Below are positions 16,079 to 25,186 of a stretch of 64,000 nucleotides of DNA, piece after piece (position 1 is the first letter of the stretch; each line of letters begins with the position of its first letter). Below the pieces are notes generated by a model. The model ran no database searches. It had not been told where the DNA came from and saw only the letters and a program-made list of their open reading frames with translations. The position numbers and the translations under genes were made by a program. Source of the stretch: Phycisphaeraceae bacterium (GTDB lineage Bacteria > Planctomycetota > Phycisphaerae > Phycisphaerales > UBA1924). The stretch is taken from positions 248,001-312,000 of the forward strand of contig JACKHF010000001.1 in assembly GCA_020639155.1 (NCBI GenBank). Direction: 5' to 3'.

Positions 16079-19000
16079 ATGGGTAATCACACCACAATCA
16101 GTGCCGCGGACACCGCGGAATCATCCATCGTTCCGATCAGCGGGCGTATGTATCGCGTTGAGGTCAGGACGCTCCCCAGTCGCGACGACACGCGAGGTGC
16201 TGCTTTGCTGCGTCAGGCGAAAAGACGCAGGATCGGGCTTTCTGACGTCAGCACCGCCAAGTTGTATTTGATTCAGGGTGATCTCAGCAAAGCGCAGCTT
16301 GATCTCATTGTCAACGAGCTGCTTGTTGATCCCGTCTTTGAGCGAGCGACAATTGGTGCAACCGAGCCGAAGTCAGGGGAAGTCTGTATTGAAGTCCATC
16401 CGCTTCCCGGTGTGATGGACCCAGCAGCGCAGTCGGTGCAGGATGCGGTCTTCTCACTCACCGGCATTCGCGCACATGTGTCCACGGGCATGCGATACGA
16501 CATGCACGGGCTGACCGAGTCCGACGCTACATTGCTTGCAGAGCAGACACTCGCGAACACCGTCATCCACGCAATCCACACCTCGCCGTTCCATCCCGAG
16601 ACCCTGCCGTCGGGGCACGAGCACTCGTTCCAGCTTCGTCATGTTGCGATCCGTGATCTTTCCGATGAGCAACTGACCAAACTGAGTCGCGATGCGCATC
16701 TGTTTCTGAGTCTGACCGAGATGCAGCGGATCCGGTCGTACTATCAGGACGCTGGTCGCGAGCCGACCGATATTGAGCTTGAAACACTCGCGCAGACGTG
16801 GTCGGAACACTGTGTCCACAAAACACTCAAGAGCACCGTCTCGTATCGCGAGTCTCGAGATGGCGAGCCAACCGACACATCACGCCTGAAGAACCGACCC
16901 GGGCACACAATCAACGCGGACGGCTCGGTCACTATCGAGAACCTGCTCAAGTCCACGATCGCAACTGCAACATTCGAACTGATGGATGATGGTGTCGATT
17001 GGGCACTCTCCGTGTTCAAGGACAACGCGGGCATCGTTGCGTTCGACGACGAGAACGCGGTGTGCATCAAGGTCGAGACGCACAACCATCCGTCGGCAAT
17101 CGAGCCCTACGGCGGCGCAGCGACCGGGATAGGCGGGTGCATCCGCGACGTCATCGGCACAGGCCTGAGCGCAAAGCCGATCGCCAGCACCGATGTGTTC
17201 TGCGTCTCATTTCCCAACGACACTTCTGTTCCCGCAGGGTGTATTGCGCCAAAGCGGACACTCGAACAGATTGTCGCTGGTGTGCGCGACTATGGGAATC
17301 GCATGGGCATCCCCACCGTCAACGGCGCGGTGTACTTCGACGAACGCTTTGTCGCAAACCCGCTCGTGTTCTGCGGCTCGATCGGCATCATGCCCTGCGA
17401 TCTGACCGAGGGCGAAGCACAGCCTGGTGATCTTATCGTTGCGCTCGGCGGGCGCACAGGACGCGACGGGATCCACGGCGCAACATTCAGTTCCGCGGAA
17501 CTCACAGACACGCACGCCGACGAGTTCGGTCACGCGGTGCAAATTGGGAACGCCATCGAGGAAAAACGCGTGCTCGACGCGATCATGCGTGCACGCGATG
17601 AGCACGATGCACCACTTTTCAGCGCGATCACCGATTGTGGCGCTGGCGGGTTCAGCTCGGCAGTTGGCGAGATGGGCGAAAAACTCGGCGCGAACGTGCA
17701 ACTCGAAAACGCGCCACTGAAGTACGCAGGGCTCAGCTATACCGAGATCTGGATCAGCGAAGCGCAGGAGCGCATGGTGCTGGCTGTACCGAAGGAAAAA
17801 CTCGACGCGCTGCAGGCAATCTGCGACGAGGAGCAGGTCGAGCTCGCGGTGCTGGGCACGTTCGGCAACGAACACAAGGAACTCGTACTCAGTTACCGGG
17901 GCACCGAGGTCGGCAGGCTCGCGATGTCGCTATTGCACGACGGCATTCCTATGCCGACGCGCGACGCAGTATGGAATGCGAAGGCGCCACTTATTCATAG
18001 AGCAACACAGATTCCCGCGTTCGGCGATGCACTACAGTCGCTGCTGTCGCATCCGAACATCGCGTCAAAGCACTGGATCATCCGCCAGTACGACCACGAG
18101 GTGCAGGGGAACGTCACAACGCGCCCACTTGTTGGCCCTGCCCTGCGCGGGCCGGGCGATGCGAGCATCGTGAATCCGGTTCCCGAACGCACTGAAAGTA
18201 CAGATCGCGGGATCGCGATCGGATGCGGCCTTCAGATCGGCATGGGTGATCCGTCGCGCGGGGGCGATCCGTATCTGATGGCCCTCGCAGGGATCGACGA
18301 GTGCGTGCGCAATCTTGTGTGCGTTGGTGCTGATCCGTCGCGTATCGCGATCCTCGACAACTTCTGCTGGCCGAGCTGCAACGACGCGGAATCAATGGGC
18401 TGGCTGGTGCGCGCGTGCGAGGGGTGTTACGACGCGGCAAAGGCGTATCGCACGCCGTTCGTGTCGGGCAAGGACTCGCTCAACAACCAGTTCACGACCG
18501 ACGACGGCAGAACGATCCGCATCCCGCCGACGCTGCTGATCACGGGGCTCGGTATCGTGCCCTCGATCGCGAAGTCGATCACGATGGATGCGAAGCTCGC
18601 GGGAAATGTGCTCGTGCTGGTCGGCACGCCAGCGACCGCGATGGGCGGCTCGCACGCGCAAACTGTGCTTGGCGGTGTGTGTGCCGATGTTTCTATGCCA
18701 GCAGTTGATCTTCAGAAACTTCCCGCACGGGCCCATGCTGTCGCGGACATGATCGCGAAGGGGCTCGTGCGATCGTGCCACGACGTGTCCGATGGAGGTT
18801 TGCTGTGCGCGATTACAGAGATGCTGATCGCCGGCTCGACGAAGCACGCGCCGATCGGATTTGAGATGGCGTGCGACGTTGCCAGCATCGATCCCTTCGC
18901 GCTCGCGTTCGCGGAGACGCCGGGACTATATGTGATGGAGATCGAGCCCGAACATCTCGACGCTTGCAGATCACTCGCGGACGAGTTGCATGTGCTCGGC

Positions 19001-19123
19001 ACATTGAACAGCTCCGGCTCGCTCGTCTGGAGTCAGCAGAGCGTCGACGAGAACGTCGAGGAACTCGCGTCCATCTGGCGTTCGCCCCTCAACTGGTCGC
19101 AGGCCGACCCGCAGCTCGTCTGA
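16079..19123 (+). CDS. purL: phosphoribosylformylglycinamidine synthase, PurS-PurL fusion
   Basis: Makes FGAM from FGAR and ammonia, step 4 of purine synthesis. The 1014 residues are longer than the small PurL of about 740. The first 160 or so match a PurS-type dimerisation module (YRVEVRTL, ending TGIRAHV near 130). The linker follows (LAQTWSEHCVHKTL) and then two AIRS-like halves with ETHNHPSAIEPYGGAATGIGG, CGAGGFSSAVGEMGEKLG, GDPSRGGDPYLMALAG, FVSGKDSLNNQF and HDVSDGGLL. No glutaminase domain is present at the C-terminus, so a separate PurQ must supply ammonia. It stands as a single gene, with the ispG gene 62 bases downstream. Confidence 0.94.
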   Translation: MGNHTTISAADTAESSIVPISGRMYRVEVRTLPSRDDTRGAALLRQAKRRRIGLSDVSTAKLYLIQGDLSKAQLDLIVNELLVDPVFERATIGATEPKSGEVCIEVHPLPGVMDPAAQSVQDAVFSLTGIRAHVSTGMRYDMHGLTESDATLLAEQTLANTVIHAIHTSPFHPETLPSGHEHSFQLRHVAIRDLSDEQLTKLSRDAHLFLSLTEMQRIRSYYQDAGREPTDIELETLAQTWSEHCVHKTLKSTVSYRESRDGEPTDTSRLKNRPGHTINADGSVTIENLLKSTIATATFELMDDGVDWALSVFKDNAGIVAFDDENAVCIKVETHNHPSAIEPYGGAATGIGGCIRDVIGTGLSAKPIASTDVFCVSFPNDTSVPAGCIAPKRTLEQIVAGVRDYGNRMGIPTVNGAVYFDERFVANPLVFCGSIGIMPCDLTEGEAQPGDLIVALGGRTGRDGIHGATFSSAELTDTHADEFGHAVQIGNAIEEKRVLDAIMRARDEHDAPLFSAITDCGAGGFSSAVGEMGEKLGANVQLENAPLKYAGLSYTEIWISEAQERMVLAVPKEKLDALQAICDEEQVELAVLGTFGNEHKELVLSYRGTEVGRLAMSLLHDGIPMPTRDAVWNAKAPLIHRATQIPAFGDALQSLLSHPNIASKHWIIRQYDHEVQGNVTTRPLVGPALRGPGDASIVNPVPERTESTDRGIAIGCGLQIGMGDPSRGGDPYLMALAGIDECVRNLVCVGADPSRIAILDNFCWPSCNDAESMGWLVRACEGCYDAAKAYRTPFVSGKDSLNNQFTTDDGRTIRIPPTLLITGLGIVPSIAKSITMDAKLAGNVLVLVGTPATAMGGSHAQTVLGGVCADVSMPAVDLQKLPARAHAVADMIAKGLVRSCHDVSDGGLLCAITEMLIAGSTKHAPIGFEMACDVASIDPFALAFAETPGLYVMEIEPEHLDACRSLADELHVLGTLNSSGSLVWSQQSVDENVEELASIWRSPLNWSQADPQLV

Positions 19124-19184
19124 ACATTTCTGCACGCCCATTCGTACCACCCCAGCACCACATGGATCATCACCGGACACCTGC

Positions 19185-20552
19185 ATGCAGACACCACGAC
19201 CAACTAGACCCATCTACGTCGGTGACGAGCGCGTCGGCGTTATCCAGATCGGTGGCGGTCTTGATACAGCACACACAGACGGTGCGGTCCAGCAGCTCCC
19301 GTCTGCGCCATTGCCTGCAATCGCGCCGGCAAACTTGGCATCCGAGTTCATCCGTGCGCCGGTGTCTGTACAGACCATGACCGCGGGGTACACGCACGAC
19401 ATCGACAAGTGCGTGGCTGAGATCAACAAGCTGACCACCGCGGGCGCAGAGATCGTCCGCGTTGCGGTGCCCGAACGCAAGGACACCGAGGCGCTGCGCG
19501 AGATCATCAACCAGACACAGGTCCCGATCGTCGCGGATGTCCACTTCCACTTCAAGCGAGCGCTCGAAGCAATCGAAGCGGGTGTCCACAAGATCAGACT
19601 CAATCCCGGCAACATCTCCGACCGTGCGCAGGTGCAAGCGGTGATCGACGCGTGCAAGGAACGAAGCATCCCGATCCGCGTCGGTGTCAACGAAGGCTCC
19701 ATCATCGAGCGCAAGGACAAACAGAAGCGCGCAAAGGAACTCGGCGCGTTCTTCTCCGACCGTAAGCACGGGTATCTGCTCGCGATCATGATCGCAAAGC
19801 TCGAGGAGTATCTCGACATTTTCTACGAGCGGGATTTTTACGACATCTGCATCAGCGCCAAGAGCATGGATGCTGCGATCACCATCGACGCGTACACGGA
19901 GATCAGCAAGCGCTTCGATCATCCGCTGCATCTCGGCGTCACGCACGCAGGCCCCAAGGAGACTGGTTGCATCCGTTCCGTCGTTGCGCTCGGATCGCTG
20001 CTCACAAACGGGATCGGCGACACCGTTCGCATCAGCTACGCGAGCGATCCGGTCTACGAGGTGCAGGACGCGCTGGAGATGCTGTACTGTCTCGGACTGC
20101 GCGAGCGCAAGGGCGCAGAGCTCATCGCGTGCCCGACGTGCGGGCGCATCCAGGTCGATCTGTTCACGCTCGTGCAGGAAGTGAACAACAAACTCGCGTC
20201 CGACATCTACCTGCCCATCAAGGTCGCGGTGATGGGATGTGTTGTGAACGGACCGGGCGAAGCCGAGGGCGCGGATGTCGCGGTGTTCGCTGGCGATCGT
20301 CGCGGGATCATCTACGTGCAGGGCGAGCGCGTCGCGAACGTGCCAGAGAGTGAAATCCTAGATCGATTGCTCGACGAGTGCAAAGCGTTCCAGGCGCGCG
20401 TCGAGCGTGGCGAGGTCAAGCTCGGTGAGAAGGTCGTCGATATTGTGCCACCCGACCCTATCGGCGAGCTCGGCTCCGGCTGGGAGAAGATCGCACGCGA
20501 GCGCACACAAAGCTCACCCGTGTCGCTCACCATTGGCAACAAAGCAAACTAA
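19185..20552 (+). CDS. ispG: 4-hydroxy-3-methylbut-2-enyl-diphosphate synthase IspG (GcpE)
   Basis: The Fe-S enzyme of the MEP isoprenoid pathway, converting MEcPP to HMBPP. The [4Fe-4S] cysteines are visible at 316 and 319 (ACPTCG) and 352 (GCVVNGPGEA). Other family landmarks are VQTMTAGYTHDI, ADVHFHFKRALEAI, RLNPGNIS and LGVTHAGPKETG. At 455 residues it is longer than the usual 360-380. One extra segment is at about residues 26-55, between the opening IYVG...QIGG and SVQTMT, and a charged tail is added after the last domain. This is not the long plant-type insertion. Confidence 0.94.
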   Translation: MQTPRPTRPIYVGDERVGVIQIGGGLDTAHTDGAVQQLPSAPLPAIAPANLASEFIRAPVSVQTMTAGYTHDIDKCVAEINKLTTAGAEIVRVAVPERKDTEALREIINQTQVPIVADVHFHFKRALEAIEAGVHKIRLNPGNISDRAQVQAVIDACKERSIPIRVGVNEGSIIERKDKQKRAKELGAFFSDRKHGYLLAIMIAKLEEYLDIFYERDFYDICISAKSMDAAITIDAYTEISKRFDHPLHLGVTHAGPKETGCIRSVVALGSLLTNGIGDTVRISYASDPVYEVQDALEMLYCLGLRERKGAELIACPTCGRIQVDLFTLVQEVNNKLASDIYLPIKVAVMGCVVNGPGEAEGADVAVFAGDRRGIIYVQGERVANVPESEILDRLLDECKAFQARVERGEVKLGEKVVDIVPPDPIGELGSGWEKIARERTQSSPVSLTIGNKAN

Positions 20553-20559
20553 AGCATTC

Positions 20560-21600
20560 CTATCCCAGCTGTGATCGCATGGTTTCCAGCATGTGGATGA
20601 CGCTCGCTGCTTCCTTCACAGTCGCTCGCTGCTCGATTGATGCGCCAGCACGCTGGTGCTGGATCAACGACAGCACGTGTCTGACCTCGCCGTCGTATCC
20701 CGTGCCCGGTTCCATCTTCACAGGTTCTGATGTCCCGTCGCGGTAGAGTAATAACTGATCTGTGCGGTTGATATCAAAGTCCGCTGTCGCGTGTTCGAAG
20801 ACAACGGTGTATCGCATCTGGAACGGGAACCCGGGCGTGTGGTCCCATCCGCCCTCTGCAACAACGTGCGATGGGCCACTCTCAAAGTGAAACAGCGTGG
20901 AGATGTGCGAGAGCGAGCCGGTGCTTGTCACGCGCAATGGCTTACCGAAGCACCATGTAACAAAGTCCACATCGTGGATGTGTAGATCGAAGAGTGCGCC
21001 GCCTGTGCGCGCGTTGTTCGTGTAGAAATCCTGTGCCCATGTTGGGAGTGTGCCGAGCCGACGAAATACTGCACTGCGGACAGTGCCAAAGGTGTTTTCA
21101 TCAATCTGATGTTTGAGCCACGACCACGCTGGCCAGAATCGCATACACATCGCGGGCACACACACACGGTCAACTTTCGCTGCAACATCCGCGAGGCACA
21201 TCGCCTGGGCGTGTGACAGCGCAATCGGTTTCTCCACGAGCACGTGCTTGCCCGCCTGCAATGCGCGAATGGCAAGATCAACATGCGATTCCGTGTGGGT
21301 GCAGATGCTGACAAGATCAATATCTGCGTTCTCCAGCACGTCATTGATGCTGGATGTCGTTCGCGTGTCTTTCAGCAGTTCAATCTGCGAGAGCCCGCCA
21401 CCGTCAAGATTGCCAGATTTCTCCGTGATCTTTGCCTTATCGATCGGCGAGGAGTCACACAGATGCACAAGGTTGCATCCAAATCCAGCTGCGTTTGCAG
21501 CAAGGTATGCACGGGCGTGCGTCCAGCCCATGAACCCCATGCCGATGATCCCGACACCGATCGATGATTTTCCGGGGTCTGCACCATTAACATCCTGCAT
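20560..21600 (-). CDS. Gfo/Idh/MocA-family oxidoreductase
   Basis: A dehydrogenase-like protein of 346 residues. The NAD(P)-binding end has VGIIGMGFMGWTHARAYL, followed by IDLVSICTHTESHVDLAIRAL and the family signature GKHVLVEKPIALSHAQA. The C-terminal alpha/beta domain has GGALFDLHIHDVDFVTWCFG, where the His-x-x-Asp pattern is the catalytic/sugar-binding region. The substrate is unknown: family members act on inositol, glucose-fructose, or nucleotide sugars. The MQDVNG start at 21600 is used. It converges on ispG with 7 bases between stops. Confidence 0.9.
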   Translation of the reverse strand: MQDVNGADPGKSSIGVGIIGMGFMGWTHARAYLAANAAGFGCNLVHLCDSSPIDKAKITEKSGNLDGGGLSQIELLKDTRTTSSINDVLENADIDLVSICTHTESHVDLAIRALQAGKHVLVEKPIALSHAQAMCLADVAAKVDRVCVPAMCMRFWPAWSWLKHQIDENTFGTVRSAVFRRLGTLPTWAQDFYTNNARTGGALFDLHIHDVDFVTWCFGKPLRVTSTGSLSHISTLFHFESGPSHVVAEGGWDHTPGFPFQMRYTVVFEHATADFDINRTDQLLLYRDGTSEPVKMEPGTGYDGEVRHVLSLIQHQRAGASIEQRATVKEAASVIHMLETMRSQLG

Positions 21601-21669
21601 GCATCGCTCCGTCACGAACTATCATCACACCCACTCGCACGCACAATCATTCACACGCGGAGGACACCC

Positions 21670-22095
21670 ATGGCAACATGGCTGATCAAGACCGAACCGG
21701 ACTGCTACCACTGGGATGATATGAAGCGTGACAAGCGCACCGCGTGGACCGACGTGACAAACGCTGCTGCCCAGAAACACATGCGATCGATCAAGAAGGG
21801 TGACATCACCTACTTCTACCACACGGGTGATGAGAAGGCGATCGTCGGCATCTGCGAGGTCGTCAAGGGCGCATATCCGGACCCGGACCATCCCGGCCTG
21901 ACCGCCAACGGCGATCCCAAGCGAGTGCTGTTCGATATCAAGCCACTCAAAGAGCCAAAGAATCTCGTCACACTCAAGGACGTGAAGAACTCCGGGCTGC
22001 TCGATGATTTCCTGTTAGTGCGTCAGTCAAGGCTCAGCGTCGTGCCGGTCGACCCCAAGCACGACAAGGTGCTGAAAAAGATGATGGGCATGTGA
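21670..22095 (+). CDS. EVE domain-containing protein
   Basis: A 141-residue single EVE domain, the PUA-like fold that recognises modified bases in DNA or RNA. The start MATWLIKTEPDCYHWDDM is typical of the family (human THYN1 and its bacterial relatives), followed by AAAQKHMRSIKKGDITYFYHTGDEKAIVGI, the ligand-pocket region with the Y-H-T motif. A strong binding site (CGGAGGACACCC) precedes the ATG. EVE proteins are often linked to modified-cytosine biology. Here the neighbours are metabolic genes, so no defence role is implied by context. Confidence 0.95.
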   Translation: MATWLIKTEPDCYHWDDMKRDKRTAWTDVTNAAAQKHMRSIKKGDITYFYHTGDEKAIVGICEVVKGAYPDPDHPGLTANGDPKRVLFDIKPLKEPKNLVTLKDVKNSGLLDDFLLVRQSRLSVVPVDPKHDKVLKKMMGM

Positions 22096-22109
22096 CTCGC
22101 ATCGTTGTG

Positions 22110-23342
22110 TCACTTCAGCACATCATTATGCTTGATCCAGAGTGATTCGATCCGATCATCGATCGGGAGTCGCTCGGGAAGCTTCGTGCCGCAAGCGACA
22201 AGCAGGTCAACCAGACCGAGGTAGTCCGAGATCGCGATGTGTTCACGCGCGAGTGTCGGCTTGTCCGTGTTTGTTCCCTCCTGAACCGCTGCAAGGTCAC
22301 CCATGTTGTGGTAGTTGCCCAATGGGAGACACAGGCACGTCGCGTCGTACCCCGCAGCGCAGAACACAGTCGCTTCGCACGCACCGCCAGCCATAAGCTT
22401 GCGCTGCCACGGCGTTCCGGTCATCTCGCTCTGCTTCTGTGACGCGCGCGGGAGCGCGGACCGACCAAACACTTCCTCCGCAGCGGTTGCGCACGAACTC
22501 GTCAGTCTCGGCGAAAAGATGCTCAGTCTATCGCCGACCCGGACAATGGGGCCGCCGCCGATCGGCACATCTGCAAATGCCCGAGAGTTCTCAAGCGCGA
22601 TCACTCTCGCATTCTTTGGCATAGTCTCGTCCCTGCACGCGCCGATCGCGCCGATGAAACCGATCTCCTCGGCGCGTGTCAGGAGCACACGCACGTCCTG
22701 GACTGAATCTCCTGCTTGTGCGCGCTCTCGCAATCGATCAAACGCGTCGAGCGCAGCTGCAAGGGCTGCAAGATCGTCGCAGGCGTTCGTGTGCAGGATA
22801 CCATCAATAATCTCCGCCTGTGGAAGATCCCACATCGCAATATCGCCCACATTTGCGTGGCATTCTTCATCCGTCTCGCAGATATATCGCGTAAAACCGT
22901 CGGCCGGCTGGTTTGTCTCGTCGAACTCCATCTTCTCGACGAGCGTTCCCTTCCAAGTTGTGTCATCGCTGCCAACAACACGGACTTTCGCATTCTCAAG
23001 ATATGATGCCATCACGCCGCCGCGAAGCGAGAGTTCAAGCGTGTGCGGCGAGACGACGCGCTCCACCACCATCGCTGGATGGTCCATGTGCGCGGTGAAG
23101 TACACAGCTGGCTCATCGCGCCGAACGGAAGACAAGGACGCATCCAGCGACAATGTCAGGTTCCCGTGGGTGTCCGCAGCAAGCACAACACCGCTTCGCG
23201 AAACACACCATTGCTCCACCCAGTTGACAACCCGTTGCTCCTTGCCAGCAGCGGTCGGAAGTTGCGTCAGTTCGAGCAGGTCGCGCTTGCACTGCTCGGT
23301 GAGTTCGGTTGTGACAGTGTGCGTTGTTTCGGTTATCGTCAT
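22110..23342 (-). CDS. M42-like (M20/M28 clan) metallopeptidase
   Basis: A 410-residue zinc peptidase of the M42/M20 type. It has FTAHMDHPAMV with the first metal His and Asp, CDDLAALAAAL with the bridging Asp, TRAEEIGFIGA with the general-base Glu and its Glu neighbour, and GNYHNMGD near the end for the last His ligand. The middle has an inserted segment (AKVRVVGSDDTTWKGTLV), as in glutamyl aminopeptidases. It probably hydrolyses N-terminal residues of peptides in the cytoplasm, but the substrate is unknown. The ATG at 23342 is used. The stop of the next gene on the same strand is 12 bases upstream. Confidence 0.85.
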   Translation of the reverse strand: MTITETTHTVTTELTEQCKRDLLELTQLPTAAGKEQRVVNWVEQWCVSRSGVVLAADTHGNLTLSLDASLSSVRRDEPAVYFTAHMDHPAMVVERVVSPHTLELSLRGGVMASYLENAKVRVVGSDDTTWKGTLVEKMEFDETNQPADGFTRYICETDEECHANVGDIAMWDLPQAEIIDGILHTNACDDLAALAAALDAFDRLRERAQAGDSVQDVRVLLTRAEEIGFIGAIGACRDETMPKNARVIALENSRAFADVPIGGGPIVRVGDRLSIFSPRLTSSCATAAEEVFGRSALPRASQKQSEMTGTPWQRKLMAGGACEATVFCAAGYDATCLCLPLGNYHNMGDLAAVQEGTNTDKPTLAREHIAISDYLGLVDLLVACGTKLPERLPIDDRIESLWIKHNDVLK

Positions 23343-23354
23343 GGGCAACTGTAT

Positions 23355-24080
23355 TCACGACTTCCCATAGACCGGAACCAGCGCAGAACGTGTGACTGTG
23401 TTCTCGGGGGATGCGAGAAAGACCATCGTCTGCGCGACATCATGCGTGTTCGGCCACGCGGCGTGATCCGCATCGGGCATCGCATTCCGGTTCGCTGGCG
23501 TGTCCATGATCGACGGGATTACTGCGTTGACAAGGATGCTGTCACTTGCAACTTCAGCACCAAAGGCCTGCGTGAATGCGCACACAGCAGCCTTGCTCGT
23601 TGTGTAAGCGACCATCCCTGCGCCGAGTTCCGGAAAGAGCCCCGGCCGTGCGCCGACATTCACAAGTCTCCCACCATGTCCCTTTTTCTTCATCGCGATC
23701 GCAGCGTGCTTGCAGCAGAGCATGCATGTCAGCACGTTCATCTGCATCATCGAGACAAAGTCGGATTTAGAAACACCAGTCAGTGGCGACATCGCAAAAC
23801 CGCCTGCGACATGGATCGATGCCCACAACCCGGGGGATGCCGGGATCGAAGAATAGAACTTCGCAACATTCTCTTCGTCTATCAGATCGACACCATGTGA
23901 GATGCGCACACGCTCGTGATCCTGCCAGAGAACATCCTGTACTGAAGAGGACATCTCCGGCACATGGCAGACTGCCCCCTCATCGAGCAGTTGCTGGACA
24001 ACATCTCGCCCGAGCGCTCCCGTCCCGCCAGTGACAACGACGTGTTTTCCTTCAAACCGATCTACGTTTGCGCTGCGCAT
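23355..24080 (-). CDS. short-chain dehydrogenase/reductase, atypical active site
   Basis: A 241-residue Rossmann-fold enzyme with VVVTGGTGALGRDVV as the nucleotide loop and the catalytic YTTSK (Tyr-x-x-x-Lys). The region before it reads LVNVGARPGLFPELGAG, with glycine or alanine at the place of the usual catalytic Ser. This resembles the dihydropteridine-reductase-like group of SDRs, which also lack it. Reaction and substrate are unknown. The ATG at 24080 follows a non-coding leader. It lies directly upstream of the peptidase gene on the same strand. Confidence 0.8.
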   Translation of the reverse strand: MRSANVDRFEGKHVVVTGGTGALGRDVVQQLLDEGAVCHVPEMSSSVQDVLWQDHERVRISHGVDLIDEENVAKFYSSIPASPGLWASIHVAGGFAMSPLTGVSKSDFVSMMQMNVLTCMLCCKHAAIAMKKKGHGGRLVNVGARPGLFPELGAGMVAYTTSKAAVCAFTQAFGAEVASDSILVNAVIPSIMDTPANRNAMPDADHAAWPNTHDVAQTMVFLASPENTVTRSALVPVYGKS

Positions 24081-24126
24081 GGTGAAGGTCTCCGATGATG
24101 GACACCCGACTATACGTGCGCACAGC

Positions 24127-24161
24127 AAAAAACGCGGCTGACGATCTCTCGCCAGCCGCGT
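24127..24161 (-). terminator. rho-independent terminator of the dockerin-type gene
   Basis: On the minus strand the stem ACGCGGCTG, loop, CAGCCGCGT is followed by a run of T (forward A-run 24127-24132). It lies 28 bases after the stop codon of the secreted protein at 24189-24896. Confidence 0.92.
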
Positions 24162-24188
24162 GATTATCAGAAGCAATCGACGTGTCGA

Positions 24189-24896
24189 TTACGGGCAGCC
24201 TGCTGCGTACTCGTTGCCGAAGCAGATGTAATCGAAGATGTTCAGCGAGCCGCTGCCATCGCAATCTGCGTAGGCGGTGTTCGCTGCGTACTCGTTGCCG
24301 AAGCAGATGTAGTCGAAGATGTTCAGTGCACCACTGCCATCGCAGTCTGCGTAGCAGGCTACACCTTCGGTCACTGCAACGTCATCAACGAAGAAGTTGG
24401 ACAGACCGGTTGTCTGGAAGAGCTCATTGATCAGAGAGTAGATCTCGATTGTCACGGTCTGGCCTGCGTACGACGAGATGTCGAGCGAGACCAACTGATA
24501 GTCGACGCCGAATGTTCCCGGATCAAACTCGCCAACCAGCTTGTGCCAGATTGCCGTGCCGTTCACTTTGACTTCAATGTAGTCCGTGGACTCACCAACG
24601 GTGGGAACGTGCAGGTAGAACTCAAGATTGGTTGCGGATGCGGGGAGTGCAACGCTCTGGCTCACGCTGCCCTCTTCAAATGTGGTGATACCACCGAACC
24701 ATGCCCACCATGTGCCGTTATTTGGGCCGAACGCCGGGTTGGCGGTGCAAGCAGCATCGCAAAGCGGCGTGCCGAAGTTCGATGAGAACTCAACCCAACC
24801 GCCACCGATACCAAGTTCAAACCCGCCATCGTTGATAATTTGTGCCTGTGCTGCACCAGCGATCAACATCGCCGCAGCAATACCCATCTTCTTCAT
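24189..24896 (-). CDS. secreted protein with two tandem dockerin-like repeats
   Basis: An exported protein of 235 residues. The signal peptide (KKMGIAAAMLIAGAAQA) ends at an A-Q-A signal-peptidase site. The body looks like a carbohydrate-binding or lectin-like beta-sandwich (GGFELGIGGGWVEF, TNLEFYLHVPTVGESTDYIEV, SSYAGQTVTIEI). The C-terminus has two nearly identical repeats, YADCDGSGALNIFDYICFGN and YADCDGSGSLNIFDYICFGN, spaced 27 residues apart, and ends in A-G-C-P. GAGGGAG upstream supports the start at 24896. The ligand is unknown. Confidence 0.88.
   Translation of the reverse strand: MKKMGIAAAMLIAGAAQAQIINDGGFELGIGGGWVEFSSNFGTPLCDAACTANPAFGPNNGTWWAWFGGITTFEEGSVSQSVALPASATNLEFYLHVPTVGESTDYIEVKVNGTAIWHKLVGEFDPGTFGVDYQLVSLDISSYAGQTVTIEIYSLINELFQTTGLSNFFVDDVAVTEGVACYADCDGSGALNIFDYICFGNEYAANTAYADCDGSGSLNIFDYICFGNEYAAGCP
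24202..24354 (-). repeat. tandem coding repeat, two copies of about 72 bp
   Basis: Two near-identical copies begin at 24202 and 24283, a period of 81 bases (27 codons). They encode the dockerin-like units of the secreted protein. The high DNA identity suggests recent duplication or gene conversion. Confidence 0.85.
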
Positions 24897-25186
24897 GTGA
24901 GACTCCCTCATCTTTTCTTGCGGCACCCAGTGCAAGGAATGCGTTGTTCAGCAGTGCCATACTGACAAAGCCCCCACAGACACTGTTCCATGGAAAGCTC
25001 ATATCCTCACAAACAGATTAGTACCCCATCCTTCCGCGGTTGCGAGAAAAACTAGCGAACAATCGTGTTTTTTTGCGAATTCAAGGTCCGATCGGAGCGC
25101 TTCAGGCACGACCTATAACGCAACGCGATGAAACCGCTGTAAACACCCGGAAACAGCCAAAGCGTGACAACCATACAAAACAGCAC

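Noticed and set aside
21670..22095. EVE protein as part of a restriction or defence island
   Set aside because: Neighbours are an oxidoreductase and a peptidase, and no restriction, methylase or helicase gene is nearby.
22315..23370. Forward frame of about 351 codons opposite the M42-like peptidase
   Set aside because: The minus-strand gene has all metal-ligand motifs, and the forward frame is low complexity.
24202..24354. CRISPR-like array
   Set aside because: Only two copies exist, and they are coding repeats in a dockerin-like domain. No spacers or cas genes are near.
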